Below are positions 5,142 through 13,618 of a stretch of 16,700 nt of DNA, one piece after another. A program made the translations under genes and the position numbers. How positions within the stretch are numbered: position 1 is the first letter of the stretch; each line of letters opens with the position of its first letter. The notes below the pieces were generated by a model. It was not told where the DNA came from, did not search any database, and worked only from the letters and a program-made list of their open reading frames with translations. The DNA is from Ardenticatenaceae bacterium (GTDB taxonomy: Bacteria > Chloroflexota > Anaerolineae > Promineifilales > Promineifilaceae), in NCBI GenBank assembly GCA_020634395.1, contig JACKBU010000048.1, forward strand, positions 1-16,700, in the 5' to 3' direction.

Positions 5142-5768
5142 ATGGGGCAGGGCAGAAGGCAGTCTTTAATTGTGTCACCCATAACAACCGCCTGGTTTCC
5201 TAACCCTGTTGCCGCTCACTTATTCACCCTTGTCTTTTTTCTTTGGGCTATCAGTGAGGTGTATAACACCTTTGGTACTCGTCGCTATCGCCAAACTGGC
5301 CACGTCCAGCGAAACGATCATGGTACTTACTGGATCATTCTTCTGGTTGTATGGGGATCGACGGCCGTTTCTTGCCTGACCCGGGCATTCCACCTGGGCG
5401 CCTTTCGTAGTAACCTGCAGTTTGTCGGTCCGGGAATAGTCGTACTGGGAATTGCTCTCCGGGAATGGGCGGTTCTGTCACTGGGCAGGTTTTTCACGGT
5501 TTCCGTGATGGTCGTCCAGGGTCAAACTTTGATAAAGCGTGGACCCTATCGATGGCTGCGTCATCCGGCCTATTCAGGCAGCATTCTCAGCCTGGTGGGG
5601 TTTTCACTGGCCATCGGAACCTGGGTTGGCGCTTTACTGGTTCTCTTTCTCAGTTTTACGGCGTACCTTAATCGGGTGCGAGTAGAGGAAAAAGCATTGT
5701 TGGCAGCCTACGGTGATGAATATCGTGCTTATCAGCAACAGACGTGGCGCTTTTTTCCAGGGTTTTAG
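5142..5768 (+). CDS. Isoprenylcysteine carboxyl methyltransferase (ICMT) family membrane protein
   Basis: This 208-residue protein has hydrophobic segments at about 24-40, 62-80, 95-112 and 147-175. The family C-terminal signature is clear: GPYRWLRHPAYSG (134-146, with R140-H141-P142 and Y144), then RVEEKALLAAYGDEYRAY (180-197) with Glu and Tyr residues that bind S-adenosylmethionine in characterised members. The family methylates prenylcysteine carboxylates in eukaryotes; bacterial members act on other small acceptors such as thiols, or are uncharacterised. The start is uncertain: ATG 5142 has no good ribosome binding site, and in-frame GTG 5172 follows AGAAGG. It probably forms a two-gene operon with the hydrolase just upstream. 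Confidence 0.87.
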   Translation: MGQGRRQSLIVSPITTAWFPNPVAAHLFTLVFFLWAISEVYNTFGTRRYRQTGHVQRNDHGTYWIILLVVWGSTAVSCLTRAFHLGAFRSNLQFVGPGIVVLGIALREWAVLSLGRFFTVSVMVVQGQTLIKRGPYRWLRHPAYSGSILSLVGFSLAIGTWVGALLVLFLSFTAYLNRVRVEEKALLAAYGDEYRAYQQQTWRFFPGF

Positions 5769-5837
5769 TTTCGTGCTGCGGCTTGTCCGAAGCGTGGCCG
5801 GATTCTGTATCCGGGTGTTTTCTGCCCAGCCAGCGCT

Positions 5838-5874
5838 AACGCCATCCGGCGGCAGATGCGGGCGGGATGGCGTT
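5838..5874. other. Stable inverted repeat after the ICMT-family gene
   Basis: AACGCCATCC (5838-5847) and GGATGGCGTT (5865-5874) pair perfectly over 10 bp around a 17-nt GC-rich loop. No T-run follows on either strand, so it is not a standard intrinsic terminator; it may be an mRNA 3' stabiliser or a dispersed palindromic repeat. Just upstream, 5779-5810 carries short matches to modules R (CGGCTTGTC) and P (ATTCTGTAT). Confidence 0.5.
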
Positions 5875-5900
5875 CCTTCACTATATGAATGAGTTACAAT
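5873..5900 (+). promoter_or_regulatory. Weak candidate promoter upstream of the SDR gene
   Basis: TACAAT (5895-5900) is a good -10 box; TTCCTT (5873-5878) at 16 bp is a poor -35 box and overlaps the end of the inverted repeat. It would give a leader of about 115 nt before the TTG start at 6021. Confidence 0.25.
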
Positions 5901-6020
5901 AGAGGTGATGGCGGCAAACCGTGCCAGTCCGGATGATTTACTGGTGGTAGTGCACCAGGCGTCATGGTGGGGAGTCGTGGCGGTAGGGCGCAGGATTTGT
6001 GAAGATAAACGGGATGTGAA

Positions 6021-6779
6021 TTGAAACCTCGAATTCTTATAACAGGTGGTTGTGGCAAAATCGGTTCGTATTTTGCCCGGTTTGCCTCAGATAAATATTC
6101 TGTGCGAGTGGTGGATAGGGTGGCCTGGGATAGCGAAAAACTAGGTCCTTTGCCGGGCGAAAGCTTTGTCTTCGACTTGCAGGATCTGGATGCGTGCCGG
6201 GCGGCTTGTGAAGGGGTCGACAAAGTCATTCACCTGGCCGCAGACGCATCACCCAAAGCTGACTTTACGGAGTCCCTATTGGGTAATAATGTGATCGCTA
6301 CTTATCACATGTTTCGGGCTGCTCAGGAGAAAGGCTGCCAACGGTTCATCTTTGCCAGCAGCGTGCACGCCGTGGCGGCCTATCCGGCTGACGTGCAGGT
6401 CAGGAGCACTATGCCGGTCAGGCCGAAGAACCTGTATGGCGTGTCCAAATGTTTCGGAGAAGCGTTAGCGGCTCATTTTGCGTTTAATGAAGGTTTACCC
6501 AGTGTGGTTTTGCGGATCGGGGCGTATATATTTCCTGAAGAATATGAACGCTGGTCAACAGCGGAAGCGGATGCTTTTCTAAGCCCCGATGATTTTAACG
6601 AGTTGTTGATCGGGTGTTTGGAAACACCAGACATCACCTTTGCCATTGGGCACGCGATTTCGGACAATCGTTTTAAACGGCTGGATCTTACTGAGACCAG
6701 AGCGTTGTTTGGCTACCAACCACAAGCGGATGCATTTGATATTTTTGGGCTTCTATCTGGTCCGTGGAGGACGCCTTAA
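6021..6779 (+). CDS. NAD-dependent epimerase/dehydratase (extended SDR, uronate dehydrogenase-like)
   Basis: This 252-residue protein has an N-terminal Rossmann fold. The dinucleotide motif is TGGCGKIGS (residues 8-16), with the nucleotide-selecting acid in VRVVDR (D32). HLAADASP (71-78) follows, then the catalytic serine region FASSVH (111-116) and the YGVSK motif (Y139, K143). The LLGNNVIATYHMFRAA and GFAI-like DITFAIGHAISDNRF segments resemble bacterial uronate dehydrogenases, which oxidise hexuronic acids to aldaro-lactones, so that activity is likely but not proven. The start is TTG at 6021, preceded by GGGA; the ATG at 6014 runs directly into TGA. The gene appears monocistronic and lacks ACGGCCGT. 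Confidence 0.85.
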   Translation: MKPRILITGGCGKIGSYFARFASDKYSVRVVDRVAWDSEKLGPLPGESFVFDLQDLDACRAACEGVDKVIHLAADASPKADFTESLLGNNVIATYHMFRAAQEKGCQRFIFASSVHAVAAYPADVQVRSTMPVRPKNLYGVSKCFGEALAAHFAFNEGLPSVVLRIGAYIFPEEYERWSTAEADAFLSPDDFNELLIGCLETPDITFAIGHAISDNRFKRLDLTETRALFGYQPQADAFDIFGLLSGPWRTP

Positions 6780-7143
6780 CAAAGGTGCTGCACGCCAAGG
6801 GCCTGCAGCTCGTTTGTTGAATTTATATCGCCTGTGGAGCGGCGCATTATCAAAGACGTCCCGCGGACAGTCGGGTTTGCAGCCCACATTATCAGCCTGT
6901 GGGGCGCGCGTGAAGGGGATGGGAAACGGCCGTGGCCGGCCGGCAAAGTCGATCTCATCGTTAGGTGGGTGTAACTATGAATCAATCATCAGGTTTTCAG
7001 GGCAGCGTAAAGTCGAGACAGCAACCGCCGGGAGGTTACCTTCAGAGGAGAACTGGTTGAAGTCATCATATAAGGATGATTTTGTGTAGCAGGGCTCAAC
7101 ATTTTGTTTTCGCTCATCTGCTGCAGTGGAAGGGGGATGAAAG
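6780..7143 (+). other. Repeat-bearing gap between the SDR gene and the small membrane protein
   Basis: The 364 bp hold an imperfect short direct repeat (GCCTGTGGAGCGGCGC near 6831 and GCCTGTGGGGCGCGCG near 6892, each next to CATTATCA), ACGGCCGT at 6926, module T copy 2 at 7001-7052, and a tail like that of module S at 7101-7140. A 27-codon frame from ATG 6977 runs through module T and is not supported. No clear promoter or terminator was found. Confidence 0.55.
7001..7052 (+). repeat. Intergenic repeat module T, copy 2
   Basis: GGCAGCGTAAAGTCGAGACA, then GCAACCGCCGGGAGGTT and CAGAGGAGAA, aligns with 1758-1810. Both copies lie about 75-90 bp before the start codon of a + strand gene and contain an inverted repeat around GGGAGGTT. 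Confidence 0.65.
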
Positions 7144-7644
7144 ATGGCGTCTTCTCGTTGGCAAAAACAGAATATGCACCTATGGAAAATCGTTTGGGCG
7201 GCCTCCGGGGTCATGGCCACGCTGCTGTTTATTCTCTTGTTGTTACTCGGGTGGGGGATAGAAACGGCGGGGGCACTTTTCCTTGTAGCTTTTTTCACTC
7301 TGAGAATCTTGTTGGCGTTCATTCTCAAGAATCGTTTCGCCAACTCGATGGTCCGTATCTTGAAATTCAACTATGAGGATCTTGAACGCGACTTTCGCAC
7401 AGTGTTTAAGAACAAATATGTTCGTTTCTACCGAAAATCCGAGGAAGATGCCTATCGTTATGAATTTCCGGGGCATAATCTAAAGATGGCCGTACAGCCC
7501 TACTGGCGGTCCGGGGACATGCAGCCCGCCACTTTGGTGACCCTCTATGTCCTGAATGCCAAAAACGAAGCATTTGCCGAAATGTTAGCCGAATCGATTG
7601 ACGAAATGATGGAGCAGCGAGCCCACGACCGGGAAAAAGCCTAA
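7144..7644 (+). CDS. Hypothetical membrane protein with two N-terminal helices
   Basis: No family is recognised for this 166-residue protein. It has two adjacent hydrophobic segments (about residues 14-38, rich in Leu, and 41-61), then a soluble domain of about 100 residues with LKFNYEDLERDFRTVFKNKYVRF, YEFPGHNLKMAVQPYWRSG and an acidic helical end (FAEMLAESIDEMMEQRAHDREK). By topology the C-terminal domain is probably cytoplasmic, following a helical hairpin. A G-rich stretch (GGAAGGGGGATGAAAG) precedes the ATG. An alternative ATG at residue 11 (7174) is possible. The gene stands 166 bp before the propeller protein and may share its transcript. Confidence 0.7.
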   Translation: MASSRWQKQNMHLWKIVWAASGVMATLLFILLLLLGWGIETAGALFLVAFFTLRILLAFILKNRFANSMVRILKFNYEDLERDFRTVFKNKYVRFYRKSEEDAYRYEFPGHNLKMAVQPYWRSGDMQPATLVTLYVLNAKNEAFAEMLAESIDEMMEQRAHDREKA

Positions 7645-7676
7645 CCAGTTCACCTGCGTTTCAAACAGGGGGTTAA

Positions 7677-7787
7677 ATGCGAGCAAGCAGAATACCTGTC
7701 ATTACCTTCTTATTTTACCTGTGGCGGACATTTGTTTGGCCGCACTATGGTCTGGCTAAACAAGCACAAGCCTATTTCCTATCTTGA
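7677..7787 (+). CDS. Possible 36-residue small protein
   Basis: ATG at 7677 is preceded by AGGGGG 5 bp upstream, a good ribosome binding site. The frame encodes a basic, aromatic and hydrophobic peptide (MRASRIPVITFLFYLW, then RTFVWPHYGL), ending at TGA 7785-7787, 23 bp before the start of the propeller gene. It could be a small membrane peptide or a leader ORF coupled to the next gene. Such a frame can arise by chance, so support is limited to the start signal and position. Confidence 0.3.
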   Translation: MRASRIPVITFLFYLWRTFVWPHYGLAKQAQAYFLS

Positions 7788-7810
7788 TCGAGGGTTCCCG
7801 GAGCTATCTT

Positions 7811-10690
7811 ATGCAAGGTTTCGTTCACCGCTTTGTTCACTGGCTTAAAGCCGCTTTTAGCCGCCGCTGGGTGTGGCTGGTGGGGATAGTTGTAGTGGCA
7901 GGCTTTAGCGGCTGGTTTATAGTCCACCAACTTACCCCTGAGATAACGGCCGTGCCCGCCATCGCCGCCAACAGCCAGACCCTGCTGATTTCCGGCACGC
8001 GCCTGGGCCGCAGCGGAAAGGTCATCTGGCGCGATGCGGCGGGGCAAACCCAGGAGCTGCCCACTACGCACTGGTCGCCGCAGCGTATCGTGGCCCAACT
8101 GCCGGACATGCCAGAGAGCGGTGCGGTGCAGGTGCGGCGAACGATTTTTGCCAGCGATTCTTTTGCGCCTGTTGTTTTTCAGGCGGCCGATTTGCCTTCT
8201 CAGCCTTATGGCTACGCCAACCCTGTTGCGCCTGATGCACCCTGGCCGACATTCCGTCGTGACCTGGCCAACAACGGCCGTTCCCCTTTGCCGGCCATCT
8301 ACCACAACGATCAGCCCTGGTTTTTCCAAACGGCAAAAGGCATTTTCTCCACGCCCGTCATTGATGAAAACGGTATTGTCTACGTGGGATCGGCCGACCA
8401 CAACTTCTATGCGCTCTATCCAGACGGCCGTGAGAAATGGCGCTTCGCCACCGGCGAAATCATAGACTCAGCGGCGGCGATTCCCCGTTCCGGCTTGTTG
8501 GGCGCGGAGCCGGGCATCCTGGTCCCTTCGGGCGACGGCCACCTCTATTACCTGAACCGCGACGACGGCCGTTTGCTCTGGTCTTTCACCGCTCCCGACG
8601 AAGCCTTCAATTCCTGGTTCGAGGGCAACGTGCAAATTGGCCAGGATGGCACCATTTACGCCGGCAATACCAACTTCAACTATTACGCCATCACCCCGCA
8701 GGGCGAACTGAAATGGACCTTTCCTACCGGCGCCAATGCCTGGTCGGTGGGCGGCATGGGGGAAGATGGCACGGTTTATTGGGGATCCAACGACACTTTT
8801 GTCTATGCGGTTGCGCCAGATGGCCAGCAAAATTGGGCCAAACGCACCCTCGGTTTCATCGCTGCCAGCGCAGCCATCGGTAGTGATGGCACGGTCTACA
8901 TTGGCTCCTTCGACAGCAATCTGTACGCCCTGGACCCGGTTACAGGCGACACCCTGTGGCGTTTTCGCACCGGCGATCATATTTACAGTTCGGCGGCTTT
9001 AGCGGTGGATGAACAAGGGCAGACCACGGCCGTTTACGTGGGTTCGGCCGATGGCAGCCTGTACGCCCTGGACCCAGCGGGTAACCTGCTCTGGTCTTAC
9101 GATACCGGCGACGTCATCCGTTCGTCCCCTGTGTTGGGGCGCACGCCTGAAGGAACCGGAGATATTGTCTATTTTGGCGCGGGCAACGGCCGTTTTTATG
9201 CCCTCAACGCCGCCGACGGCACGCGCCGCTGGTCGTTCGACACCACCGCCACAGACACGGAACGGCGCGATCGTAACGACCTGAACGCTTCACCTGCCCT
9301 GGGCCAGACAGGCATCTACTTTGCCGGTGAACACGGCCAGATCTGGTACCTCCCTTACGACTACTGCTTGCACACGTCCACCGACACCCGCTGCGAGACG
9401 GATCCGGGCAGCGACTTGCCCACCGATGTGGCCGATCTGTTTTACGTGTCTCCTGGCGGCAATACCCAGATGGCTTTCCCCGACACCCTGCCGACTGCGA
9501 CGATGTTTACCTTGCGCCTGCTGGTACGCGAAAGCGACCAAACGGTGGACGCCTGGTTCTGCAACAATCCGCTCTACTGCCCCGCCGACGCCCTGACCAT
9601 CAGCATCAGCCCAGACGTCCCCTTTAACTGGGAAAAATCGGCCGACGGCCGTTACCTCTACATTCGCCCCACGGACTTCTTGCAGCCGGCCACCGCCTAC
9701 ACCCTCACCGTCAGCGGCGACTATTACACCGGCGGCCTGGCGCTGGGCAACTTGCAGCTAGGCGGTCACCAGACTGGTCCCTTCGCCTCCACGTTCACTT
9801 TTCAGACGGACGAATTGACCGGCGATTTGCCGCTTTCTATCGACCCAGAGCAAGTACAGTCGCTGGAGTGGACGCGATTGGCCGTGCCGATTCCGACCAT
9901 GATGCCCAGCCTCAACCAGATAGGCTTCGACTATATGGACTGGATTATGACGCCGGTCGTGGTGACACCGCCGGACGAACACGGGCAAGGGCGGCTGGTC
10001 CTCTGGGCCACTGGCGGCAAGTACGATGAAGCCGGTCGCCTGGTCGCCGACCCGGAGTCTGACTTTTTGCTGCCGTTTAGCGGCCGTTACCAGGGGCAAG
10101 ATGTCATCCTGCAAAATGAAAGTGTCGTCATGGAGGTGACAGGCATCCCCATCCCCTTCAACCTGCTGGAAATGCGCGGCCGGCTGGGTGACGATCTGGC
10201 GATGGAGACAGCTACGCTTTACGCTGACACCGATGCGCTGTCTATTCCTACGTTTGGCCCTTATCTGGTGATTGGCGGGCTGGCCAATGACGTGTATAAA
10301 AAACTGCTGGTGTCCGGTACGTTTGTCACCCGGCCGTATCCGGCTGACGACCCGGCCAACAAACGGCCGTCAGACATCACCGTTACCGCCATGACATTCA
10401 CGCCGCCAGACGATAAGAACGAGGGTCAGGTAGCGGCTACCCTGCAGCTTCCCCCGGGTTATGACCTGTCCACCCACCGCCCGGCCATCTTGCTGCTAGA
10501 CGGCGCGGCGACAGAAGCGGTTTATCTGAACTATGTGGAACTTTTGGCAACGGCCGTTACCGGCGATACCGCCACAATCACCCTGACCATTCCGGCCGGG
10601 ACCACCTTGCCCGCGGCGCTGCAAGGCGTGGTTATCTTCGATGCCTACCCGCTGGCGGTCGAACCGCTAAGCAGCCTACCGTTTTCGTAA
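7811..10690 (+). CDS. Membrane-anchored PQQ-type beta-propeller protein with TIG/IPT and Ig-like domains
   Basis: This 959-residue protein has a short basic N-terminus, then a signal-anchor helix (WVWLVGIVVVAGFSGWFIVH, about 20-39), placing the rest outside. A TIG/IPT-like domain follows (about 42-115, with LLISGTRLGRSG). WPTFRRDLANNGRSP opens a propeller of eight visible blades, each ending in the quinoprotein-like pattern DGTVYIGS..NLYALDP.TGDTLWRF, up to about residue 520. The remaining 430 or so residues are mostly beta, including an Ig-like stretch (YLYIRPTDFLQPATAYTLTVSG). No dehydrogenase catalytic residues or haem motif are recognised, so it is probably a binding or surface-scaffold protein. 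ATG 7811 is chosen because GGAG lies 7 bp upstream; a TTG frame from 7784 is less likely. It carries nine ACGGCCGT sites, the most of any gene here. Confidence 0.87.
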   Translation: MQGFVHRFVHWLKAAFSRRWVWLVGIVVVAGFSGWFIVHQLTPEITAVPAIAANSQTLLISGTRLGRSGKVIWRDAAGQTQELPTTHWSPQRIVAQLPDMPESGAVQVRRTIFASDSFAPVVFQAADLPSQPYGYANPVAPDAPWPTFRRDLANNGRSPLPAIYHNDQPWFFQTAKGIFSTPVIDENGIVYVGSADHNFYALYPDGREKWRFATGEIIDSAAAIPRSGLLGAEPGILVPSGDGHLYYLNRDDGRLLWSFTAPDEAFNSWFEGNVQIGQDGTIYAGNTNFNYYAITPQGELKWTFPTGANAWSVGGMGEDGTVYWGSNDTFVYAVAPDGQQNWAKRTLGFIAASAAIGSDGTVYIGSFDSNLYALDPVTGDTLWRFRTGDHIYSSAALAVDEQGQTTAVYVGSADGSLYALDPAGNLLWSYDTGDVIRSSPVLGRTPEGTGDIVYFGAGNGRFYALNAADGTRRWSFDTTATDTERRDRNDLNASPALGQTGIYFAGEHGQIWYLPYDYCLHTSTDTRCETDPGSDLPTDVADLFYVSPGGNTQMAFPDTLPTATMFTLRLLVRESDQTVDAWFCNNPLYCPADALTISISPDVPFNWEKSADGRYLYIRPTDFLQPATAYTLTVSGDYYTGGLALGNLQLGGHQTGPFASTFTFQTDELTGDLPLSIDPEQVQSLEWTRLAVPIPTMMPSLNQIGFDYMDWIMTPVVVTPPDEHGQGRLVLWATGGKYDEAGRLVADPESDFLLPFSGRYQGQDVILQNESVVMEVTGIPIPFNLLEMRGRLGDDLAMETATLYADTDALSIPTFGPYLVIGGLANDVYKKLLVSGTFVTRPYPADDPANKRPSDITVTAMTFTPPDDKNEGQVAATLQLPPGYDLSTHRPAILLLDGAATEAVYLNYVELLATAVTGDTATITLTIPAGTTLPAALQGVVIFDAYPLAVEPLSSLPFS

Positions 10691-10911
10691 GCGTAGCTGC
10701 ATGGCGACTGGCTGTGGGCCTGCTGGCTCCCCGCCTCCATATTGGCCGCAGCGCCTGAGCCGGCATCAGCGGCCCGGTACTGCTCTGTCATCAGGCGTTC
10801 CTCTCCTCGTGATATTCATACAAAATAACCGCGAAAAAAGTCTTTATTACGGCGAAGAAAACAAATCGAGTCAGGAGAGCAAAGTTTCTACCCGCCGACA
10901 GCCGGCAAGAA

Positions 10912-12624
10912 TCAGTCGATGGCTGCCCTTTTTTCCAATTTCCTGGCGTAGGCTTCCACTGCCTGTTCGCAGTTCACATACATTCGCTCATCCCCCAGTT
11001 TCTTAGCCAGAGAGGAGTGCCTGATCATGTACAAAGCTTCAGGGTTGAGCTTTGCCAACCAGAGCACAATCCCGGCGTTTTGCAACTGCTCTTCAAAATC
11101 TATCAGCGATTTGAGGGCCGTATATTCAATATCGGGAATAGCATCACAATCGAGGAGCACCACCTGCGGCGTGTCCTGATGAATGAGCACCCATAACCTG
11201 TCAATTACACGCGATATATTTGCGAAGAAAAGGCGTCCTTCCGTGCGCACCAGCAACAATCCGGGGAAGGTCTCATCTTGCGGATGATCCCCTAACGGCC
11301 GAAAAACATCGGTACCCGGTTTGCGGCCCAGTGCGTAGACAGGTGGGTGGTCAACCTGGACAAGCAGCGTGAGGAGCGAGATCAGGATAGCCACCAGAAT
11401 GCCTTCCAAGATGCCTAACACAATGACCCCGGAAAAGGCCAGCAGCGCCCAGATCAGCTCCAGGCGCCGGATTTGCGCCATCTCGCGGAATTCGCCAATC
11501 TGGACCAATCCCGCTGCCGCCACCAGCACCAACGCGCCCAGCGTGGCTTCGGGCATGAGGCTGATGAACGGAGCCAGGAAGAGGAGGATTAAGGCGACCA
11601 CAGCCACGGTTACCAGTTCGGCGAGCTGCGTTTTGGCGCCGGCATTGGCATTAACGGCCGTTTGCGAAGTGCCGCCCCCCGCCGGATAAGCCTGGAAAAA
11701 ACCACCGGCGATGTTGGCCATGCCCAAAGCAAAAAGTTCATGGTTCGCGTCTACCGCCGGTTCTCCCTGTCCCCGGAAAGCCCGCGCTGCGGCCGTCGAC
11801 TCTGTAAAAGACATCAGGGCAATACCAAGGGCCGGAAGCCACAAACTACCCACCAACGACAAATTGGGCAGCGAAAAGGAAGGCAGTCCCGTGGGAATAT
11901 CGCCAATCAGAGAGATGCCGAAACCGTCCAGATTCACAAAGGCGGACAGCGTGATCCCGGCAGCAACCGCCACCAGCGCCGCCGGGATGCGCGGCACGAA
12001 ACGGGGTAAGAGAATCAAGATGGCCAGCGTGATGGCCGCCAGCGCCACCGTGGGCCAGTTGATCTGGTTCAGGCTGGTTAAAATGATTCCCGTTGTCTTT
12101 AAGACCGACGAGCCACCGGGAATAGACAGCCCCAACACCTTGCCCAACTGGCTGACAAAGATCACCGCGCCAATCCCGGCCTTAAAGCCCGTTAAAACAG
12201 GGTGTGAAATAAAGTTAGCCAGAAGCCCCAGGCGCAGAAGGGAGGCCAGGATCAGAAATATGCCCACCAGGAATGCCAGCGTCGCCGCCGGAATGATGGC
12301 GTCGGCGGGATTGCCGGACGGCCCCACGGCCGTTAGCAAAGCTGACCCCGTTAATATCGAGAGAGCCGAGGTGGAGCTGACGCTTAACCGGCGCGAGCTA
12401 CCCAACAGAGCATAGACAAGCATGGGAGCCAGCGCGACGTACAGGCCCACCTGCACCGGCAATCCGGCGATGGTTGCATAGGCCATCGCCTGGGGAGTGA
12501 CCACAGCCGCCGCTATAAGCCCCGCTACCAGGTCGAAGCGTAACCAGCCAGACTGATAGCCAGGCAGCCAGCCCAGAATGGGTAAGTATTTGGCGAACTT
12601 GCTGGAAGTGGCTGCCGTTGTCAT
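10912..12624 (-). CDS. SulP family anion transporter with C-terminal STAS domain
   Basis: This 570-residue protein is an SLC26/SulP transporter. The N-terminal region has FDLVAGLIAAAVVTPQAMAYATIAGLP, typical of transmembrane segment 1, and about a dozen hydrophobic segments follow. The family signature GGGTSQTAVNANAGAKTQLAELV is intact. A cytoplasmic STAS domain occupies the last 130 or so residues (LLLVRTEGRLFFANI, VVLLDCDAIPDIEYTALKSL). Members move sulfate, bicarbonate or other anions, usually with H+ or Na+; sulfate fits the upstream arylsulfatase, but this is inferred from context. ATG 12624 is preferred to TTG 12630; neither has a strong ribosome binding site. It starts 26 bp after the HAD stop, so translation may be coupled. 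The convergent gap 10691-10911 shows no clear terminator. Confidence 0.92.
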   Translation of the reverse strand: MTTAATSSKFAKYLPILGWLPGYQSGWLRFDLVAGLIAAAVVTPQAMAYATIAGLPVQVGLYVALAPMLVYALLGSSRRLSVSSTSALSILTGSALLTAVGPSGNPADAIIPAATLAFLVGIFLILASLLRLGLLANFISHPVLTGFKAGIGAVIFVSQLGKVLGLSIPGGSSVLKTTGIILTSLNQINWPTVALAAITLAILILLPRFVPRIPAALVAVAAGITLSAFVNLDGFGISLIGDIPTGLPSFSLPNLSLVGSLWLPALGIALMSFTESTAAARAFRGQGEPAVDANHELFALGMANIAGGFFQAYPAGGGTSQTAVNANAGAKTQLAELVTVAVVALILLFLAPFISLMPEATLGALVLVAAAGLVQIGEFREMAQIRRLELIWALLAFSGVIVLGILEGILVAILISLLTLLVQVDHPPVYALGRKPGTDVFRPLGDHPQDETFPGLLLVRTEGRLFFANISRVIDRLWVLIHQDTPQVVLLDCDAIPDIEYTALKSLIDFEEQLQNAGIVLWLAKLNPEALYMIRHSSLAKKLGDERMYVNCEQAVEAYARKLEKRAAID

Positions 12625-12650
12625 GGTCAATTGATCTTGAGTTTAGCTCG

Positions 12651-13583
12651 TTAACCGGCAAAGACGTGGCGCCAATCCTGTTTCATGCTGATTATCTCCC
12701 AGCCACGATCCTGCGCCGTTTTTAGAGCCTCTTCAGCCCCGGCTGCATAGGCAAACTCCCTGTCCGCATCATCGTGGTTAACCAGCAGACACAGGGAAGT
12801 GTGGGCACTCCCTTGCGTGTACTGCAGCATGGGGACGTCGCCATTGGAATTGCCCACGGCCAGAATGGGACGTCGCCCGATGCGGCTCCAGATACGTATG
12901 GGTTTCACCGGCCCGTCATCCAATACATCTAGCTGCGGCTTGGTCAGCACATCGCCGCCGTTAGCGTTGGCGCGGAATTCCAGCGATACACTGCTGCCGA
13001 TGACCCGATCGGGCGAAATGCCGTACATCTCGGCGGTGATGGGACGCATAAAATCACGCCCGCCGCCGGAGGCAATGAAGTTGGTAAATCCGTTGGCTTC
13101 CAGACCATGCAGCAGTTCAATCATTGGCGCGTACCCGCACTGGCGGTACGGCCGTTTTAGTGTAGGGTGAGACTGAGTGCGTAAAAACTCGCCGGCACGG
13201 GTGGCAAACTCTTCGACGGTGATATCGGCAAAAGCGGTAAGGATCCCTTTCATCAAAACGGGCATATCGCTGTCGTCCCCGCGATAATGTTTGGTGACGG
13301 CGTTTCCCAGCCAGGCGTAATCTTTGGCAACGGCCGTTTTCCATGGTTGTTCCTCAGCCAAATCAGGATTCTCGTCAACCATCTCCAGCCAACGGCGCAG
13401 AATAAAATCGAGCTGGATGTACATCGGCTTCTCGCACCACAACGTGCCGTCGTTGTCAAAAACAGCAATACGTTCCTCCGGGGGAACATAGGCCGGGTTG
13501 TCAAGATCTGTCACTTTGGCCACAAAATCCTGGATGGCTTGCCGGGTGGCCGTATCGTTCCAGGATGACAAATCAATGCTCAT
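12651..13583 (-). CDS. HAD family phosphatase-like hydrolase
   Basis: This 310-residue protein has the haloacid dehalogenase motifs in order: motif I FDNDGTLW (D43 nucleophile, D45), motif II FIASGGGRDF (S172), a basic residue near 216-227, and motif IV AVGNSNGDVPML (residues 242-253, with D249). A helical C1-type cap lies between motifs I and II (about 55-160). Such enzymes are Mg-dependent phosphatases; the substrate is unknown. ATG 13583 is chosen because AGAGG precedes it; a GTG 18 bp upstream is less likely. It lies between the arylsulfatase and SulP genes on the same strand. HAD genes next to arylsulfatases recur in other bacteria as far as I recall, but the link is unexplained. Confidence 0.9.
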   Translation of the reverse strand: MSIDLSSWNDTATRQAIQDFVAKVTDLDNPAYVPPEERIAVFDNDGTLWCEKPMYIQLDFILRRWLEMVDENPDLAEEQPWKTAVAKDYAWLGNAVTKHYRGDDSDMPVLMKGILTAFADITVEEFATRAGEFLRTQSHPTLKRPYRQCGYAPMIELLHGLEANGFTNFIASGGGRDFMRPITAEMYGISPDRVIGSSVSLEFRANANGGDVLTKPQLDVLDDGPVKPIRIWSRIGRRPILAVGNSNGDVPMLQYTQGSAHTSLCLLVNHDDADREFAYAAGAEEALKTAQDRGWEIISMKQDWRHVFAG

Positions 13584-13618
13584 CTTGTTTTCCTCTCTCA
13601 CGGGAATAAAGCCTACGA

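Noticed and set aside
6977..7060. 27-codon ORF (MNQSSGFQGSVKSR...) through module T
   Set aside because: The frame is tempting because AGGTGG precedes it, but the other module T copy has a stop directly upstream and no start, so the repeat is not coding.
7772..9541. Several long antisense and out-of-frame ORFs inside the propeller gene
   Set aside because: They are shadows of a GC-rich gene that has clear domain structure in its own frame.
10701..11006. ORF in the convergent gap running into the SulP gene
   Set aside because: It overlaps the 3' end of SulP on the other strand, has mixed composition and resembles nothing known; a decayed gene fragment cannot be excluded.
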